A DNA stretch of 64,000 nucleotides from Trichoplusia ni (taxonomy: Eukaryota; Arthropoda; Insecta; Lepidoptera; Noctuidae). The position numbers and the translations under genes are program-made. Positions 39,001 through 52,884 of the stretch are shown piece by piece. The stretch covers positions 10,292,001 through 10,356,000 of the forward strand of contig NC_039492.1 in assembly GCF_003590095.1 (NCBI RefSeq), read 5' to 3'. Each line of letters starts with the position of its first letter. The stretch's first letter is position 1. The notes beneath the pieces were generated by a model that saw nothing but the letters and a program-made list of their open reading frames with translations, had not been told where the DNA came from and did not search any database.

Positions 39001-41834
39001 AAATGTCCAGAGTGTTGCATCCATGTAAGCCGAGGTTATTGTTCAGCAATATTGTATCAAGTAGAAGTGTCCACGTAGAGACGTGTTTGTATGAAAAATA
39101 TTCCAATATTCCCCCGTCCGGCGTCCGGCGGGTGATCGAGCCCAAATATAAGGTGATCGCGACAACATGCCCGCATTCGAAAGGCTTAAGGTCGGCCCTT
39201 TGTCAAATTATATATGTTTTTCTTTAGCGATCTTCAGCCTGGGTTAGGATATCTTATTTTGTTTGAATGGTTTGTCGTTTTTGCTACAAATCGATACCGA
39301 TTTTTAGTAAATGGTATCTGTACCTAGTTATTGCTGGAAACTTTTTGCTCGAAGCCGTTTTGCGTTTTGGTAACTTTCACAGATTAGGAGGGTGTACAAC
39401 GCTTTTTCTATTTTTCTTGAAGGTTGTTTATTTTCTTTGTTACATCACATTTTTGAATTTCTTAAACTAATATCTTTTCTCCATTTCCTCAAAGCATACG
39501 ATCCGCTTCACCGAGGGATAAGAGTGAACATAATCGTAAGGAGATCTGATGCGATGTGACCGGAAATTAAGACACGGGGGGGCCGCCCTTCGCCCTTCCG
39601 TTTCCGTTCGGACATCACCTTGTGCCGTGGGCGAAGGTTGCTCAGATGAATAATCATTATCATAAATCTTGTGATAAAGTCGTGACCAAGCGTGTTTGTT
39701 TGGGGATGCTATTTTTTTCGGTGAATTTCGAGTTTGCCATTTGGTGGATGTGTGTGATTTATGAAGGGAAGATCGAAAATAAAGAGGCTGATAATTGATG
39801 TTAGAGTGAAATTGAAATATTTTTGAAATACTTTTAATCACTATTACCACCGTGAAGAGATACTAAATAATTTAAAGAATAACTTTAATTTCACACGTTT
39901 CTAATATGGAGATTTAAATTTCCTTTTCCTAAGCAATCTGATGATTTTAGGTTTAAAAAAAAATATGGAGCCACCTTGCTAATAAACAACCATGTTAGAA
40001 GCTAAATATTTTTTGAAAATTAATGCAAGAACGTTCGTTCAGTTATGAACAAGATATCCAAGGAGGACATGTTCATGACTAACCTTCTTTTATTTTACGT
40101 GTTTCAGTGTTCGTTCACACGGAACCCGCAGCTGTTTCGATATAAAAAAATAACAATATTCAACCTTTTTTAATGTCCCCGGTTTTGTTATAACTGTATC
40201 ATTAACCATTAGTCTTTCGACAGGAGTTCTTTTGATACTAATTGTAGATAATATATCATTAGAAGAATGTCTCTTTAATCCTCATAATATATCACTGAAA
40301 TTGCTCCATTATTAATACTGATGCGTTTTTAGATCGTTTCGTGTAAAAATAAAATTGTTACGGTTTTGTTAGTTTTTTCTAAAAAAATGAGGTGGATAGG
40401 ATTTCCCAGGTAGGCTTTATGTTTTATTTCTCTAACGTATAGAGAGAGAAAATTCCCGTTTACTACGTGATTGCGCCACTTTTCGAACTTTCTACTAATC
40501 TATTGTTTGCACACAAAGAAAGTACAAGCGAAGCCAAAATAATGGGTACTTTTCGCTTTGCTTACCTACTTTCGTTAACAAAACTTTGCTTCTAACCAGC
40601 CAACGGAAATTTCATAGAAACTCTAATATACGTAAATTCTTTCATAACGGTAATGTGGTCACTTGTAGTCGTATATCAAACCTGAACATTAGTGGGCCTA
40701 TGAAAAACAAACTTTAGCTATTACCAGACCGCTATCCACTTACCAAAACTGCTGAAACAACCGCTTTCCTATCATTTTTCCATGTATTGCTGCACATATA
40801 TCCAATAATTTTCTTGAATTTCTTCGCAGTGCAGCAATGTAAGGTGAACAAAGCAATGTTTTCGATAAATTGAGATCCCTTTAGGTAGTTAGATAAAAGT
40901 TTGTATATAACGTTAGAGTGGTCAAGTTTTGAGTTATTTCACTGTTTGTAATGAAAGTGACTTAATTTTTTACAGTTATAATCATGTTTTTTATTTGAAT
41001 TTGGTTTGTTTTCATTTATTTTTACGGCCATACGCGTTTATTGAATAACTCTTTTTCGTGTGGGCTTAAGCAGCGTATAACTGCAGCTATTCATCAAGTT
41101 CATCACTGCACTCCAACATAAAACAAAGGTACATAACCGGACAAATTCTCTAGATTAGACGTTACAAGCACTAACCATTCTAAAACCTGCATTATGAGTC
41201 TGCAATAAAGTATTAATTCGCTTGACAAATGTACTGCCCTTCTGTCAACCAGTCCAATTGTCCCGGATGGCAACCGGACACCGCGGTATGAAAGCGACAA
41301 TAAAAGGTGGTAGACTTGACTCATTGATCGGTACAGTCACTGACACAGAGCTTTCTATTAAATATGTTATGTTTTGTGCTGGAAAGCAAACAGCTAGAAG
41401 AGGATTTCTTCCAAAAAAACAAATTAAGAAATGATTCTTGCCTGTGCAAATTTATACGTCCTTTTGAATCAGGTTTTCCCTGTAAAACGTTAAGGCAGCT
41501 CCACAACGTGAGCAATCAGTCGGCAGCTCGTGGTTTCTTACCAAACATAATTATGTCTAGTATTCCAAGTGTTTTTATCCTCCAATATTAGACACCGACT
41601 TTTCACATCTTCAGAACGTGAAATTACATTCGGTATGCTAAAATACAGTTTACACTCATATGGTTTTGTACAATATCCCTATAGATAATAGAGTAATAGA
41701 CCTACATTGATTGAAACTATACCAATAACTATTTCTCGATGATATTTTGAAGTTTCAACATTCTCCTTTCAACATCGTTAAAAAAGTTCCTAAAAACATT
41801 ATATAAAAATTTGATATCTTTCAGACCAAGTCTA
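33041..41834. other. Long noncoding tract, no gene recognised
   Basis: AT-rich with minor GC islands at 33940-34020, 35030-35110 (short inverted repeat CAGGCGG/CCGCCTG), 35850-35960, 38310-38410 and 39570-39640. The longest open frame, 39467-39850 on the minus strand (127 codons), opens with GTG, has no ATG near its start and shows no domain. A weak foldback lies at 37861-37979. Nothing else gene-like was found. Confidence 0.5.
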
Positions 41835-42150
41835 TAAGTACCTCCTTCTTTCTTCCCAGCTATGTATCCCACATGGTAGTGGGGTCAGCTTTCCTAATGT
41901 TCTCCACTTCGCTCTACCCCTGACGTGGTTCCCGGACAACTGGCACTCCTTCATCAAGTCTATAAGTCTATAAGTAGTATTATTGGTACATTTGCAATCG
42001 TCACCAGCCTAGTCCATGACCCCTCCCTGCAGTGTGAAGGTACCACCGAAGTTCAAGGCGGGTCACGAGGCAAACGCACCTTTATTGAGCCGCAATTGGG
42101 CTTGTCCGGTGAGGTCGCCGACCCCCGCCGTATGTAAAGGTGCTCGGGGT
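41835..42150. repeat. GC-richer patch with probable decayed repeat
   Basis: The segment around 41850-41930 (CAGCTATGTATCCCAC...TGGGGTCAGC) resembles a sequence common in lepidopteran genomes, from memory. The part after 42000 is GC-richer and ends in an inverted repeat GCCGACCCC/GGGGTCGGC near 42117-42154. The open frame 41925-42137 has no recognisable domain. Class and limits are uncertain. Confidence 0.35.
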
Positions 42151-43322
42151 CGGCTTATGTAGTTATGATGGTTGCTCTTATGTAAGTTCGTAAACATGCG
42201 TTGGTAAATAATGGATGATGAAACAATAGTGTTTTTTTAGGGTTGGAGTTTTGCTTTCCACATGGTGAAAGAAACAAAGAAAATTGTAGCGACTAATGAC
42301 ATATCATCGAAGATGTTATTTAATGAACAGTTGACGGTAACACTCTGAATACTGGAAAATAAATAGTACAGCAAGATTAAATCAAAAAATACAATTGTTA
42401 AAATCTTAAAACTTTGTCTAATAAGTTCTGCGGCTGTGAAGAGATACGTGCAAGATTCTAGGTGTAGGCTATGTGTAGGCAATCTTTAAGTTTATCATTA
42501 TTACCAGTTCAAAAATTCGCAACAGAAATTAAAGATTCTCATAATACAAAAAAAAAACATATTTTCTGATGAAAATTAAATGAATGATTTAAAGATGATA
42601 TTCCGTTAATTTTATTACTATCATCGAACATCACATCCTTCTCACCAGGCTCTCTCAAAACAGAGAAACATACTAAATGTGACTGCTAAGACACACCTCC
42701 AGGCCAACCTCCAGTTCAATCCAGTTCATTGCTACTTGTTACTAATAAGCAACTAACAGGAAAATTAGTGCATTTCCTAAAACGTCAGGTCCAGCGAACC
42801 CAAGAAAAATTATCAAAAATGTTGAATATACTGAATGCCGATTATTGTTGAAACTCCCATTTTGATTGTTCTCTAATTACTAAATTACCAGTACCAGGAC
42901 TTTGTCAAAAACTTTTAATATTTTGAATATAATACTGGGAAGTATTGAAAACATAGATTTGAATGGTAAACAAGTAAGTGCAGAGTTATTTACATTCGAT
43001 AAGGCAGGTCATGGTGCGATGTTACCTAGCGTGCGCCTGAGTTTATTGGTAGCAATTGAAGCAATCAGCGCAATTGGCGCGGCCGCCCTCCCCGCGCCCC
43101 TCACGCGCCCCGCTCTCGTCCTAATATACTTTCACTTCTCACCGGTACTGCCAAGACGAGAAGCGTTTTGTTTTTTAATACCTTTTTTTCTGAAATATTA
43201 TTTCTTTGTTCCTGCAACGATGGCCATGTAAGATAAATAATTTGTGTTCTAATTTCAAATCAAAGGTTTTGATCAGAAAGAGTTTACTGTGATTGGTGTT
43301 TTAGAATACAGAATAATACATA
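42151..43322. other. Noncoding tract, nothing recognised
   Basis: The open frame 42902-43231 starts at TTG and reads through a GC-rich patch (43060-43120) without a domain. No repeat ends or RNA gene were seen. Confidence 0.5.
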
Positions 43323-43482
43323 CTAGGTTTTTCCCGCAGGACCGCCCTGGTAAAAACTGTGTTAATCCTGGTTGTAAACTATCTGTGTCTCAAGTTTCGT
43401 CTTAATCCGTTCTGTGGTTTTTGGATGAAAGAGGAACAAACATCCACACATACATACTTTCGCGTTTATAATATTATTAGGA
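43323..43482 (-). mobile_element. Short non-autonomous Helitron-like element, complete
   Basis: Read on the minus strand, the element begins TCCTAATAATATTATAAA and ends CTAG. It is flanked by A before the TC and T after the CTAG, the A|T insertion typical of Helitrons. A small CAGG/CCTG stem lies upstream of the CTAG, in the expected place for the terminal hairpin, though shorter than usual. The interior (GTGAAAGAG-like and TCCGTTC-type motifs) matches a family I know as very abundant in Lepidoptera. It has no coding capacity and would depend on an autonomous Rep/helicase element. The alternative is a SINE or LINE-tail remnant, but both termini argue against that. Confidence 0.65.
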
Positions 43483-45577
43483 TAGAAGGACGCAGGACGA
43501 GTCAGAACTTTCTAAATGATTTATTATGTACTACTATATCTCATAAGTTTGTTTTCTTTGACTTCAATAAAAACGAAATACCCATCAGACGTTAATGGAA
43601 TAGAATCTAGAAATGTTCACCTTGATCCAAATTATTCAAAACTTCTGTTTTAATAACCGTTTTCAGATAAAATTTATTAATATCCTTATAATCCTTATAA
43701 ACGGGTTAAAATAAAGTTGAGATATTAGCAAAATAAAAGCCAAACAGAAAATGATTCAGTTTACTTACACACGTGTGCCGAATAAAAAAATGTTAGAATA
43801 ACAAATACGGCGCCCGCGCAGATCTGTTTGTTGATGTAGCGTCGAATTATGTGAGATGTAATTATGGATGCTGGATGTTTTTCGTGGGTTCCGTGAACTC
43901 ACTTATTTGCAATTATTTATTGTTCACAAGTAGGAAGGCCCTAGAAAGAAAATATTTTTTTAAGGATTCAATGTCATTGAATGGTTTATTTTCTTTATTT
44001 AAAATTTCATTACCTTCAACACACTCCCTATCACAGGTAAATAATATCAAACAAAGCTCTATCATCAGATGAATGCTTTGAAAAAATACTTTGTTTTTAT
44101 TTTATTTATTTAACGGTATATGAATACTTTGAGTTTTGTGACCCGGCCTGAGTACACCGATCCCTAATATCAGCACCTTGTCAATAAATCATATAGAAGC
44201 AGCAATAAAAATATTGATGTTAGAATATCAAATATATCGTACCTTATATTTATTGGCAGTCGATATCCTATGCAACACACCTATACAAACAGACAGTTCC
44301 CTAGTTTTATACCGCTGCCTGGTGTACAGCATGAAAAACAAACGAAGGTAGAAAAGAAAATAATCATTTTCTAGATTTATTAGAAACCATGTAGGCTAAG
44401 AATGATAGTGATATGACATCAGCAAAATTAATAAAAAGGAGTAAAAGAAAATCGAAATACCACTGAAGATTTCCCCGGAGTTTCCAAAGAAAATAAAACA
44501 TTTACTTTAATAACACAAATGAAAACCAACACCAAATACAACACAAAGCCATACAAGATTAGATCTTATTGCTGAGGACGAAAATCCGAAATAGTTCCAT
44601 CCATTAATTTAAGAATAACATTTAGCACAACAATAGGACGGAGGGCCAAATCGCCGTACTAAACCGTTCGCATTGTATCTGTGAAGGTATTCCACCACCT
44701 TTCCAACCATGCTCGTCTAATCATTGAGGATAATACAATTTATGTGTAGTTTTGATTTGAGAATTCTGCCTATCGTGGTAGTTCCTCACTGAAGCATCAA
44801 ATTAAAGAGCGCATTTATTCACGAAATATTAAGCAAAAAAAATATGTGATCTATGATGGACAGTAGGTACCCTTGTTTATCTTTTAATTTTCTTAAAATA
44901 TTCAGTGGTTCATCTACATTAGTAGGATTACATTTCTTCAGTGTTACCTACTGCCTACCTTGTGTTTTAGTTTATTTGCCTCTAGTCTGCTACTGGCAAA
45001 AGTCAACCGGATTTTCCGCCACATCTCTTGATTAGTCTATGAGTAACTCGCCACAAAGAGTCCGGTTGTTTCGCCCACCGGCGCATTGTCCTCGGCTATT
45101 GTTATTCTGACAATCTGCGTCATACAGCGCGGCGAGGGTAGCTCACACCCTGGCGCGCTGCTCCCGGCTCAGGGGAGCGTGAATACCTTCCGAGGTGTCG
45201 GGACCTGAACACTGGAAGTGTTTTGATTTTGATGTTTGTATAAGTTGGGTATTGTTTTATTACAACAGATTTAGAGAATTGTTCGGCAAATCAAGTATTT
45301 TATGATTCTTATAATCGACATTCACTCTGTTTCTGATAAAAGTGAGCAATAGGAGTCTTGTTCTTTCTTTCTCAACCATTAACTTCAAAAAGTCTTTAAA
45401 TGTAACTTCCAGTAAACAGATTTGATCACCGTCTGAACATATTAGTCAGTCTTATATTTCTTGTGCCTACAGGCGGTCTCTCGAACACAAACACTCAACA
45501 CTTCAAACATAATCCATTTACGAGCACTCAGAATCAACTAGATACAATTTATCCTCAAAAGATTTAGAAGCGGTAAC

Positions 45578-45636
45578 ATGGCGGCCAGGTGTGGCACATT
45601 CCTAGAAACTGTGCGACTGAGCGATCTGTCATCGCG
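45578..45636 (+). other. Speculative short first coding exon
   Basis: An ATG in good context (AACATGG) at 45578 opens 19 codons, MAARCGTFLETVRLSDLSS, ending at a strong donor-like CGCG|GTAAGT at 45637. The block is GC-richer than its surroundings. I do not recognise the peptide. A short ATG frame ending at a donor can arise by chance, so this is only a candidate start of a spliced gene. Confidence 0.13.
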
Positions 45637-47467
45637 GTAAGTCTTGTTTAAGACGGCAGGTGACTGAGATATTCACTGCATGAGGTTAACACGAACGCGG
45701 AGAACGAAACGTGGATAAGGTTTCATTGAGTTTTGGTAACATAGACGCCTTATTTCTTTTATTTTCTTTACCATGTTGAATATTGGGATAACCAAACCAA
45801 GAATAACGAATTCACTCATTTGATCTACAAATGCTGACATCGTGTATCATTCCTGTTGTCTTGTCAGCAACATTGTAGAACAAAATGTTGTTCTAAAAAC
45901 ATAATTTATTTTTCCAACACTTTTCAACAGAACCAAATAATATACAATTTTCGATCGCACCTCATTTCAACTCCATTGCTCCGTCAACGCTACAAAGTAT
46001 ACAAAATAAACAATCATACGAGCAATGAACACTCGTCCTTTGATGTTGTTCGCTGAATGATGGTCGCTGCAGCGCTTTTCTACGTCATAACTCCACTATT
46101 TCATATAGACTTAAAAGCGGACATCAGTTTACGAGCGCTGTAAATTATGAAGCGCTTAAAGCATTTAGCAGAAAAGTATTGTCGGTCAGCTGATGGTGAG
46201 GGAGTGCTTTATGAGATGTAACACACGACGTGAGCTTGAGTGACAGGGGATAGAGAGGGACGGCGATACCTGTGCGTCATCGTGCTAGATGATGATCTAT
46301 GTTCAGATAAATTCAGTAGAAAACTAAAAACTGTCTTAAAGCTAAGCAGGCTGTTAAATTAAAAATAGACAAGTCTTGTCATTGTGGTTAACGTATGAAC
46401 TGATGATGAACTATTGAGGAGACTGTAAAGCTGAAGCACTAAACTGAATGAAAACCATGTCTCAAACTCATGCGATAAGTTACCTATGCACCAATGTAAG
46501 ACAATATTTCTTAAAATAAGGAAAACAAACATTAGTATTTGTTGACAACTTAAATAACTAATGGATAGGCAACAACTACATGTAGCCGTGTAAATATGAA
46601 ATGATGATAAACATGTAAACCTACCGGCTGCTATAAATCAGTAACTCTACAAAATGTTAAGAACGGGATCAATGTAAATATAGCAGCAGTAATGTTTTTA
46701 CTGTAGCGCACGTAAATGAGCTGCTTTGTGGACGTGACGCGACATCGAGACAATGTTGCGCCGGAGCACTGCCACAAGAACAGCAGATGCAGAAGTTGTG
46801 TGGAAAGGGAAAAAGGAGGTTAGTAATATTGGTAGGTGCATTGATGTCAATAAAGTATATTTTGGAAAGATTGTATTATCTCCAGTTTAAGGAGCTTTCA
46901 GTGCTCCATAGGTCAGAGAGTTGTACTTTTGTTAAGTCGATATCACTACGGCAAACTAAACCGCAAAACGTCATAATTTGGAAACCCAAAATAGGAGCCT
47001 AATGTGTGGTTCAAATGAAGAAGAAAACTAAAACATAAGCTAAACTTTCGGATTATCTTTTGTAGTTAACCTTCCGCACGTATACTATTTACTTTGTACA
47101 CAACCGAACGCGAATGATTTACACACCAAGCGCAGGTTAATTGACGTGCCGTGAAATAAATTTAGTACAGCACACAGTGTATTTAGCCGTAACGTCAAAC
47201 GGCGTTTAGAAAATAATTAGTCTTGCTTACGCACGCGGCAGGACTCGGCTAATAGTGCAGGATTGAGTGATGATCGCGAATGCTGTGACACCACACCTCC
47301 AATAACACGCTCGTCATATTGATAAATCTTGTTTCCTTCGACCATTTTGTCGTTAAACTATGTTGCAAGATGTTGGATGTATTCGTAGTGCATTTAGTAA
47401 AACGCTTTAGTTAAACTTATTCGAGAGAGCGAAAATCTCCCCATTAATTTTGTTTATAAGTATCACA

Positions 47468-47507
47468 TTCCATCAAATATGATATCATCATATCATATTT
47501 GATGGAA
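47468..47507. repeat. Perfect 18-bp-arm hairpin
   Basis: TTCCATCAAATATGATAT at 47468-47485 and its exact reverse complement at 47490-47507 flank loop CATC. It may be a very short foldback or local inverted duplication. No target duplication was identified. Confidence 0.75.
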
Positions 47508-48474
47508 AAGTTCTGTTTCTGAGGCAATTATCAAAATGTTTCACTTAAAACGAAGATGGACGAAAGACCTTTTTCTGCTTTACACTTCAGTTTGGACTTC
47601 TGCTGTCAAAGTAAAGTGGTAGAAATTCTCTAAAACAAAACACGCGTTCGAATCTTGAAATCTTGAAATCTTAAAAAACACAACATTGGCATATAAAAGA
47701 AACAAATTGTTCCGACAAATGTTATTTCTGATGACAATCGTGTTCCCATCTCGCGTCAGTCCGCGCGGCCAATAGCGGTATTTGTATCGCACCATGATCG
47801 ATGCCACTATTTATTACATCGCACTTTTGTGTGGAAAAGAGTTCACGACCTCCTTTTGTTTTGCAGTAATGGAAAGCAAACATTTCGATAGCTACTCGAT
47901 TGGAAAGATTGGTTTGTTTCGCGTGAAAATGAAAAGTATGGAGGTGATCAGGCGGCTGTCATGAGTAGTAAATATCAAGACAAATACACAATTTATGTTT
48001 CAAGTCGACTGTTGATGTACCTAGAAGTAATTTACTTCATATGTATTATTACTAGACTTATCTCAGTTTCTTCCCATTGTACATTGTAATTAAAACGTTT
48101 ATGAATTCTACTTAAGGTAGACTTATTACGATATGTAAATGATTTTACCATTTAAACTGACAGACCATCATTTCAAAAAACATTTTTACATTAGTTCTAT
48201 CACTTTCTTTATCGATTGATTTTTCAATTATGTTTACATACTTAAACATTATTGCTTTCCAATCAGTGGACCAGGACTGACCTACAAATCTCATACAATG
48301 AACTCTACTCATCTAAAATCTAAACTTTATTTATTAAATTATTTTATATCAAAACTCCGGTTTTAGTCCAAATTAATCTCGCCCACGTCACCTAGCGGAC
48401 GTCAATCCAAAAATGACAAGTATGACCAATTTCCACGTACTTTATATATAGCGCCACGTTTAATCAAGGTGTCC

Positions 48475-48516
48475 GGGGGGTGCGGCGAGGTGGCGGGGGG
48501 AGGCGGGGGGCGGGGG
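48475..48516 (+). other. G-rich island, G-quadruplex candidate
   Basis: G-runs of 6, 6, 6 and 5 occur in 42 bases. The last three are separated by short loops, while the first is 14 bases away. The surrounding 48360-48560 block has GACGT motifs, a TATATATA stretch and TGACAG/TGTCTG motifs, so it may be regulatory. Confidence 0.4.
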
Positions 48517-51500
48517 ACTCGCCTGTAATTAAAGTACAGGTTGACAGATGACAAATTGTCTGTGGCCGCTGTTCCGGTAGATATTGTATTTTGATCTTGT
48601 AAGCGCAAGATTGTGGAGAACTGTTGCCGAGTTTCAACTGGCCTGGTTTTGATTTTAGTGCTGATGCAGAAAATTTTTAGATTAGGTTGGATTATACATT
48701 ATGGGGTAGAACTTAAAATGGATTTCTAGGTAATGGTTGTTCACGTCATTCCTCTTATATAACGAGGTTCTTCAAATCAGAAAGTAGTGAATAAGTGTTA
48801 ATTTTTAAAAATATCTTTATCAATCATCGGGGTGACATCTTCTATTCAGAAAAAAACCCCGTAAATAAAAAGAAAAAAAAAAGTATCGGTATAGTTCAAA
48901 ATTTTACTTTAAATGTCAATACTTAGGTCGACTATTGAATCTGTTGCGTTCCCTGCATATTATAACAGACACTATACTTTGGGATTAGTTGCTAAAGTGA
49001 CGGCTACATTAATATGAAACAAAAACGAAAACCCCAAAAGCCCACATCCACACCACTATTTCCAAACCTGATAAACCAGCAAAACGCTTCCATAAAATAA
49101 CTTATCGGTAAACAAAAAAAAATCAAAACGAATCACACAATGATTTAATAGCACTGTGCAGGCGTTAGTCAGTAAATCAACTGCCCCTGGTCACCGTATA
49201 CGCTATGACATCTAGGAAGTAGTTTGTCAAAGTGACAAATAGGTTGACACGCACCACGTTTCGTGGCGCAGTATTTTTATAAACAAATGTTAAATCTACT
49301 ATCAACACGGCAAATAGTTTCGAGTGTTTTCAGCGTTTTTTGTTGTAATATATGCTTATTACTGCAGTGATTAAGGGCCTTTTCAAGCTTTAATGGGCGG
49401 GATATAGTTGAGATTGATTGTGGCCGCTGGATAAAATATACTAAATATCTGGAGAAAGGTGAATATGGATGTTTGTCTATTATATATTCCATGACTGAGA
49501 GAAAATTATCGCTTAGAATATCAAAGTACACACCGCACTTAATGTCTTAAACTGTTCCCAAGAACCCATTAAAATATCTAAAATACAGTATTTTTAATAT
49601 GTGAAAGTTTTACCGTCGAGTTTCGACAATCGACAAGTTTTTAGCACAAAATAAGAGACAGAATCTTCTCTCAATAGAATTAGCGACAAGATTCCCGAAA
49701 TTGCAAAATCTTCTACGACGACAGGCGGAGAGATAAAGTGAACATGCGAATATACATAGGTAGTTGTTGTTAAGACCTTGAAACTCCGCGTGGTCAGTAA
49801 TTCTGTCTCCAGTAACTGTAACATCGCCATCACTATTCCGTTCCCCGGAATCCCAGGCATCTAAATGAATCCACACATTACGCTTACTATAAAATATTTA
49901 TAATGGGTCACCTTGTGAGAACAGACGGATACACTATAAAACAGATGTCATAATCGGCCCTTTGATGTCGCTAAGTATCCACAAACTACTACATCACACA
50001 CACATCACATAACCTCTATTCCTTAACTGCTAAGGTTCAATTTACCTTGGCCTAGTTGTAGAGATACATTGGTAATTGAGAAGCGCGGCATATGATTTAC
50101 AATATGATAAACCTACTTGGCTGAGTGATAGATGTCTCTTTGAGTTATGGCAACCCTTTATGGAACAGGATTTAGGAAAAATAGGTTAAAATTATATCGT
50201 TTCGCGATCGTTAATGTTTTTCAAATGAAACGGCTCGAAAAAGCTTTCATTCTAAATGCGACTGCCAAGTTGACCAATTTTGTGCTTTAACTACCCATAG
50301 CGGGTATTAAAATCACAGATTATAAGTGTAAGTAGTATATAATATATTTGCTCTATATGTTTCTACCAATGAGACGTAACCTGAAGGAGCTCCGAATGCA
50401 ATACTAGCTCTTAATATTATGATAAAAAGTCCAGTAACAACAAAGTCCGAATTACGTTCGTAAAAATGGAACGAATCACAATATCCCTACTGACCCACTT
50501 AGATAATCCAGATCATAATTATCCGAAACCGATCTATTTCCACATCTACTCGATTTAAAGTATAATCAATTTTTATAGCTCCCGTATTTAAATATAATAA
50601 AGCAAAGGATTAGAAAGCGCTCTCATCATCGCCGTGTTTACAAAGGGAGCGTGCTCGATGGCCCAGGTTCGCTTCCCGGGTCGTAACTTTGAATTAAAGT
50701 GCCAGTTCGCTTGGATCTTATAACACACATTTTTACGGAACGTTAAAATATTTTACGTTCATTTGGTTTCGTGTTTTATATTTTTAATTTTATGGATTTT
50801 AGGTATCGGCGCCTTAGCTTGTTTCGTAGATGCGTTTCTCAGGATAAGTATAAAACTAATTCTTTATTATTTTGTAATTTCTGGGACGGTGAAGTTGTGT
50901 CAGACATTAAGGTTTATTGACGACGAAAAATTTAATTAAAATTTCCAGTTTTCCTAATATAAACAGTGAAGTATGAAACTACTCATCAAACACTCACTTT
51001 TGTAAAGCCAGTACCTTTACAAGTCAGTCTAATCTGTGGCAAATAAAAAGTTAGCAATCTTATTTCATTTTGAATAACAGCTCTAATAGTTGCGTTATAA
51101 CTCGCTTTGACCTGCATAGCAACACCTCAAGAGTCCTCGACAAGACCGGTCAATAATGTTCTAAAGTAAAACGAAAACAAAACATTTTTTCCCACACACG
51201 TAACAAATATAAATCTAATGTAAGATGTATTACGCGGTGCTAGATGCACGGTGGGCTGTCAGATAGAGTCGTTTAGACGCACATTATATTACACGCGGAG
51301 ATTTACATGAAGACGGTGAATTGTGAACATTCTTCCAAGAGTTACTAATGTTTGAGCTCTCGGTGAGCGTCAACACCTGGTTTCCATGCCAACGACGCAA
51401 TTTATAGAAATTGTCTAGTATAGTCTATGTCTTAGAATTTAGATATAACAATTATTTTAAAATTATGTTGCTTACCATTCATCAATCAGTCTTGCTGGCA

Positions 51501-52884
51501 TGTGTCCACTGTGCAGAATGCCTCATAATACCTGATAAGGCATTATGAGGCAAACCAATCACATATTTTTATCTTCTAAATAGCTTTTGTTAAGTTTTAA
51601 TTTTGCATTTTTACTCCTAATAGGAAAGCGTACCGACACATTAGCCATCATGCTACAGCAAAAATGCAACAAAACTGAGAAAATGATTATTATTATTTTT
51701 GACATTAACCAAGAATATTGTTTAACACTTCCTGTACATTGCGGCGTTGACATACATGTAAGGCCGTGAGAAAATTCGTTACATGCGGAGTACAGTGCGC
51801 AACACGTCAAACTCGTCAGTACAATGTAACCTCAGCAATCAATCAGATCAAACGCTTCTCATGCTTAAGTGACGTCATCAATATTTTTTTCATAAACAAC
51901 AGTAAAGATTTCCTCTGTTTTACTTTAGGTTGTTTTTAATGAGTCCCTGTATTTTTAATGCATATTATGTTTATATTATTTGTTAAGGTCTCTACATTTT
52001 ACTGCCTTATCAATTAAAATAAACCATCTCACCAGTAATTACAATATTACATAGTAAAGAACACTGAAATTTTAATTTATGAACGCAGCTGTCCAACGGA
52101 AAAAGTATGGCGTCCAAATCACTACATGAAAAGAAATGCCCTATCGACAAAACAAATAGTAGTGTCGTGTAAAACTTTAAAAGCAATAATTCACTGGGAA
52201 ACAATGTCAAATGGTTTGTAGGAAACTAAAAACATCACCTGCGCTAAATCAGAGCCAACAAGGACGGCCATCGCTACACTGTAACTATTCCGATCCGCCA
52301 TTTTAAACAATTTAGACTAACGGAACGTCAATCAAATTTTGAATTTAGAATGAAATTGGATACTCGGTTTTAGAATATTGTTTGGAATTTATTTATTTTT
52401 TTATGAAAGAAAAAGCGTACCTACCAAACTTCACACGTCCAGAATAAATATTTAGTTTTCATATTTTTTATTAAGTTATGCTGAGTTAGTACTTGATATA
52501 TCTTATGTCATGTTTTAATAGAGCGCATTTTTTAGCAAGAGATGAGACTCTTAAAGATCGCAAATAATACAACTGACACCTCTAAGTCCACATTTCCTAT
52601 AAAAGTCACGCCACAAAACCACAGAAATAAAAAAGTATAAATCGTAAACGGTAATGTCTTGGCGGGCCGCCTAACTGGGGTAATTATCCCACTGTTCTCA
52701 CTAGCTCCCACTAAATACTAGTGTATTGAACACCTGAATACATTCTGAACTTTCTGAATACCACAAGTACGGAAAATATCTGACGTTCCTATGGTGTGCT
52801 TGCAATTTAATGTTAAATCAAGAAGGGAAAATAACTTTTGGATTTATATGAATATATTTTCGAATTAAACAATAATGTGTATTT

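Larger units (their letters stand above)
43483..52884. other. Long noncoding tract, no gene recognised
   Basis: AT-rich. A GC island at 45060-45200 contains opposed ATTGTT and ACAAT motifs (SOX-like). Others lie at 46720-46770 and 48360-48560. Also present: short TCTTGAAA repeats near 47652, hairpins at 47468 and at 51519-51552 (11-bp arms TGCCTCATAAT/ATTATGAGGCA), and a tRNA box-B-like AGGTTCGCTTCCC near 50664. Open frames have no recognisable motifs. One possible tiny exon is listed separately. Confidence 0.5.

Noticed and set aside
39467..39850. 127-codon open frame on the minus strand
   Set aside because: It opens with GTG, has no usable ATG near the start, and shows no recognisable domain. 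Length is compatible with chance in six frames of 64 kb.
42902..43231. 109-codon open frame through a GC-rich patch
   Set aside because: Starts with TTG. The hydrophobic, proline-rich part follows from GC-rich repeats rather than a known protein.
50640..50690. tRNA-like box B (AGGTTCGCTTCCC)
   Set aside because: No matching acceptor, D or anticodon arms could be built upstream, so it is at most a tRNA fragment.
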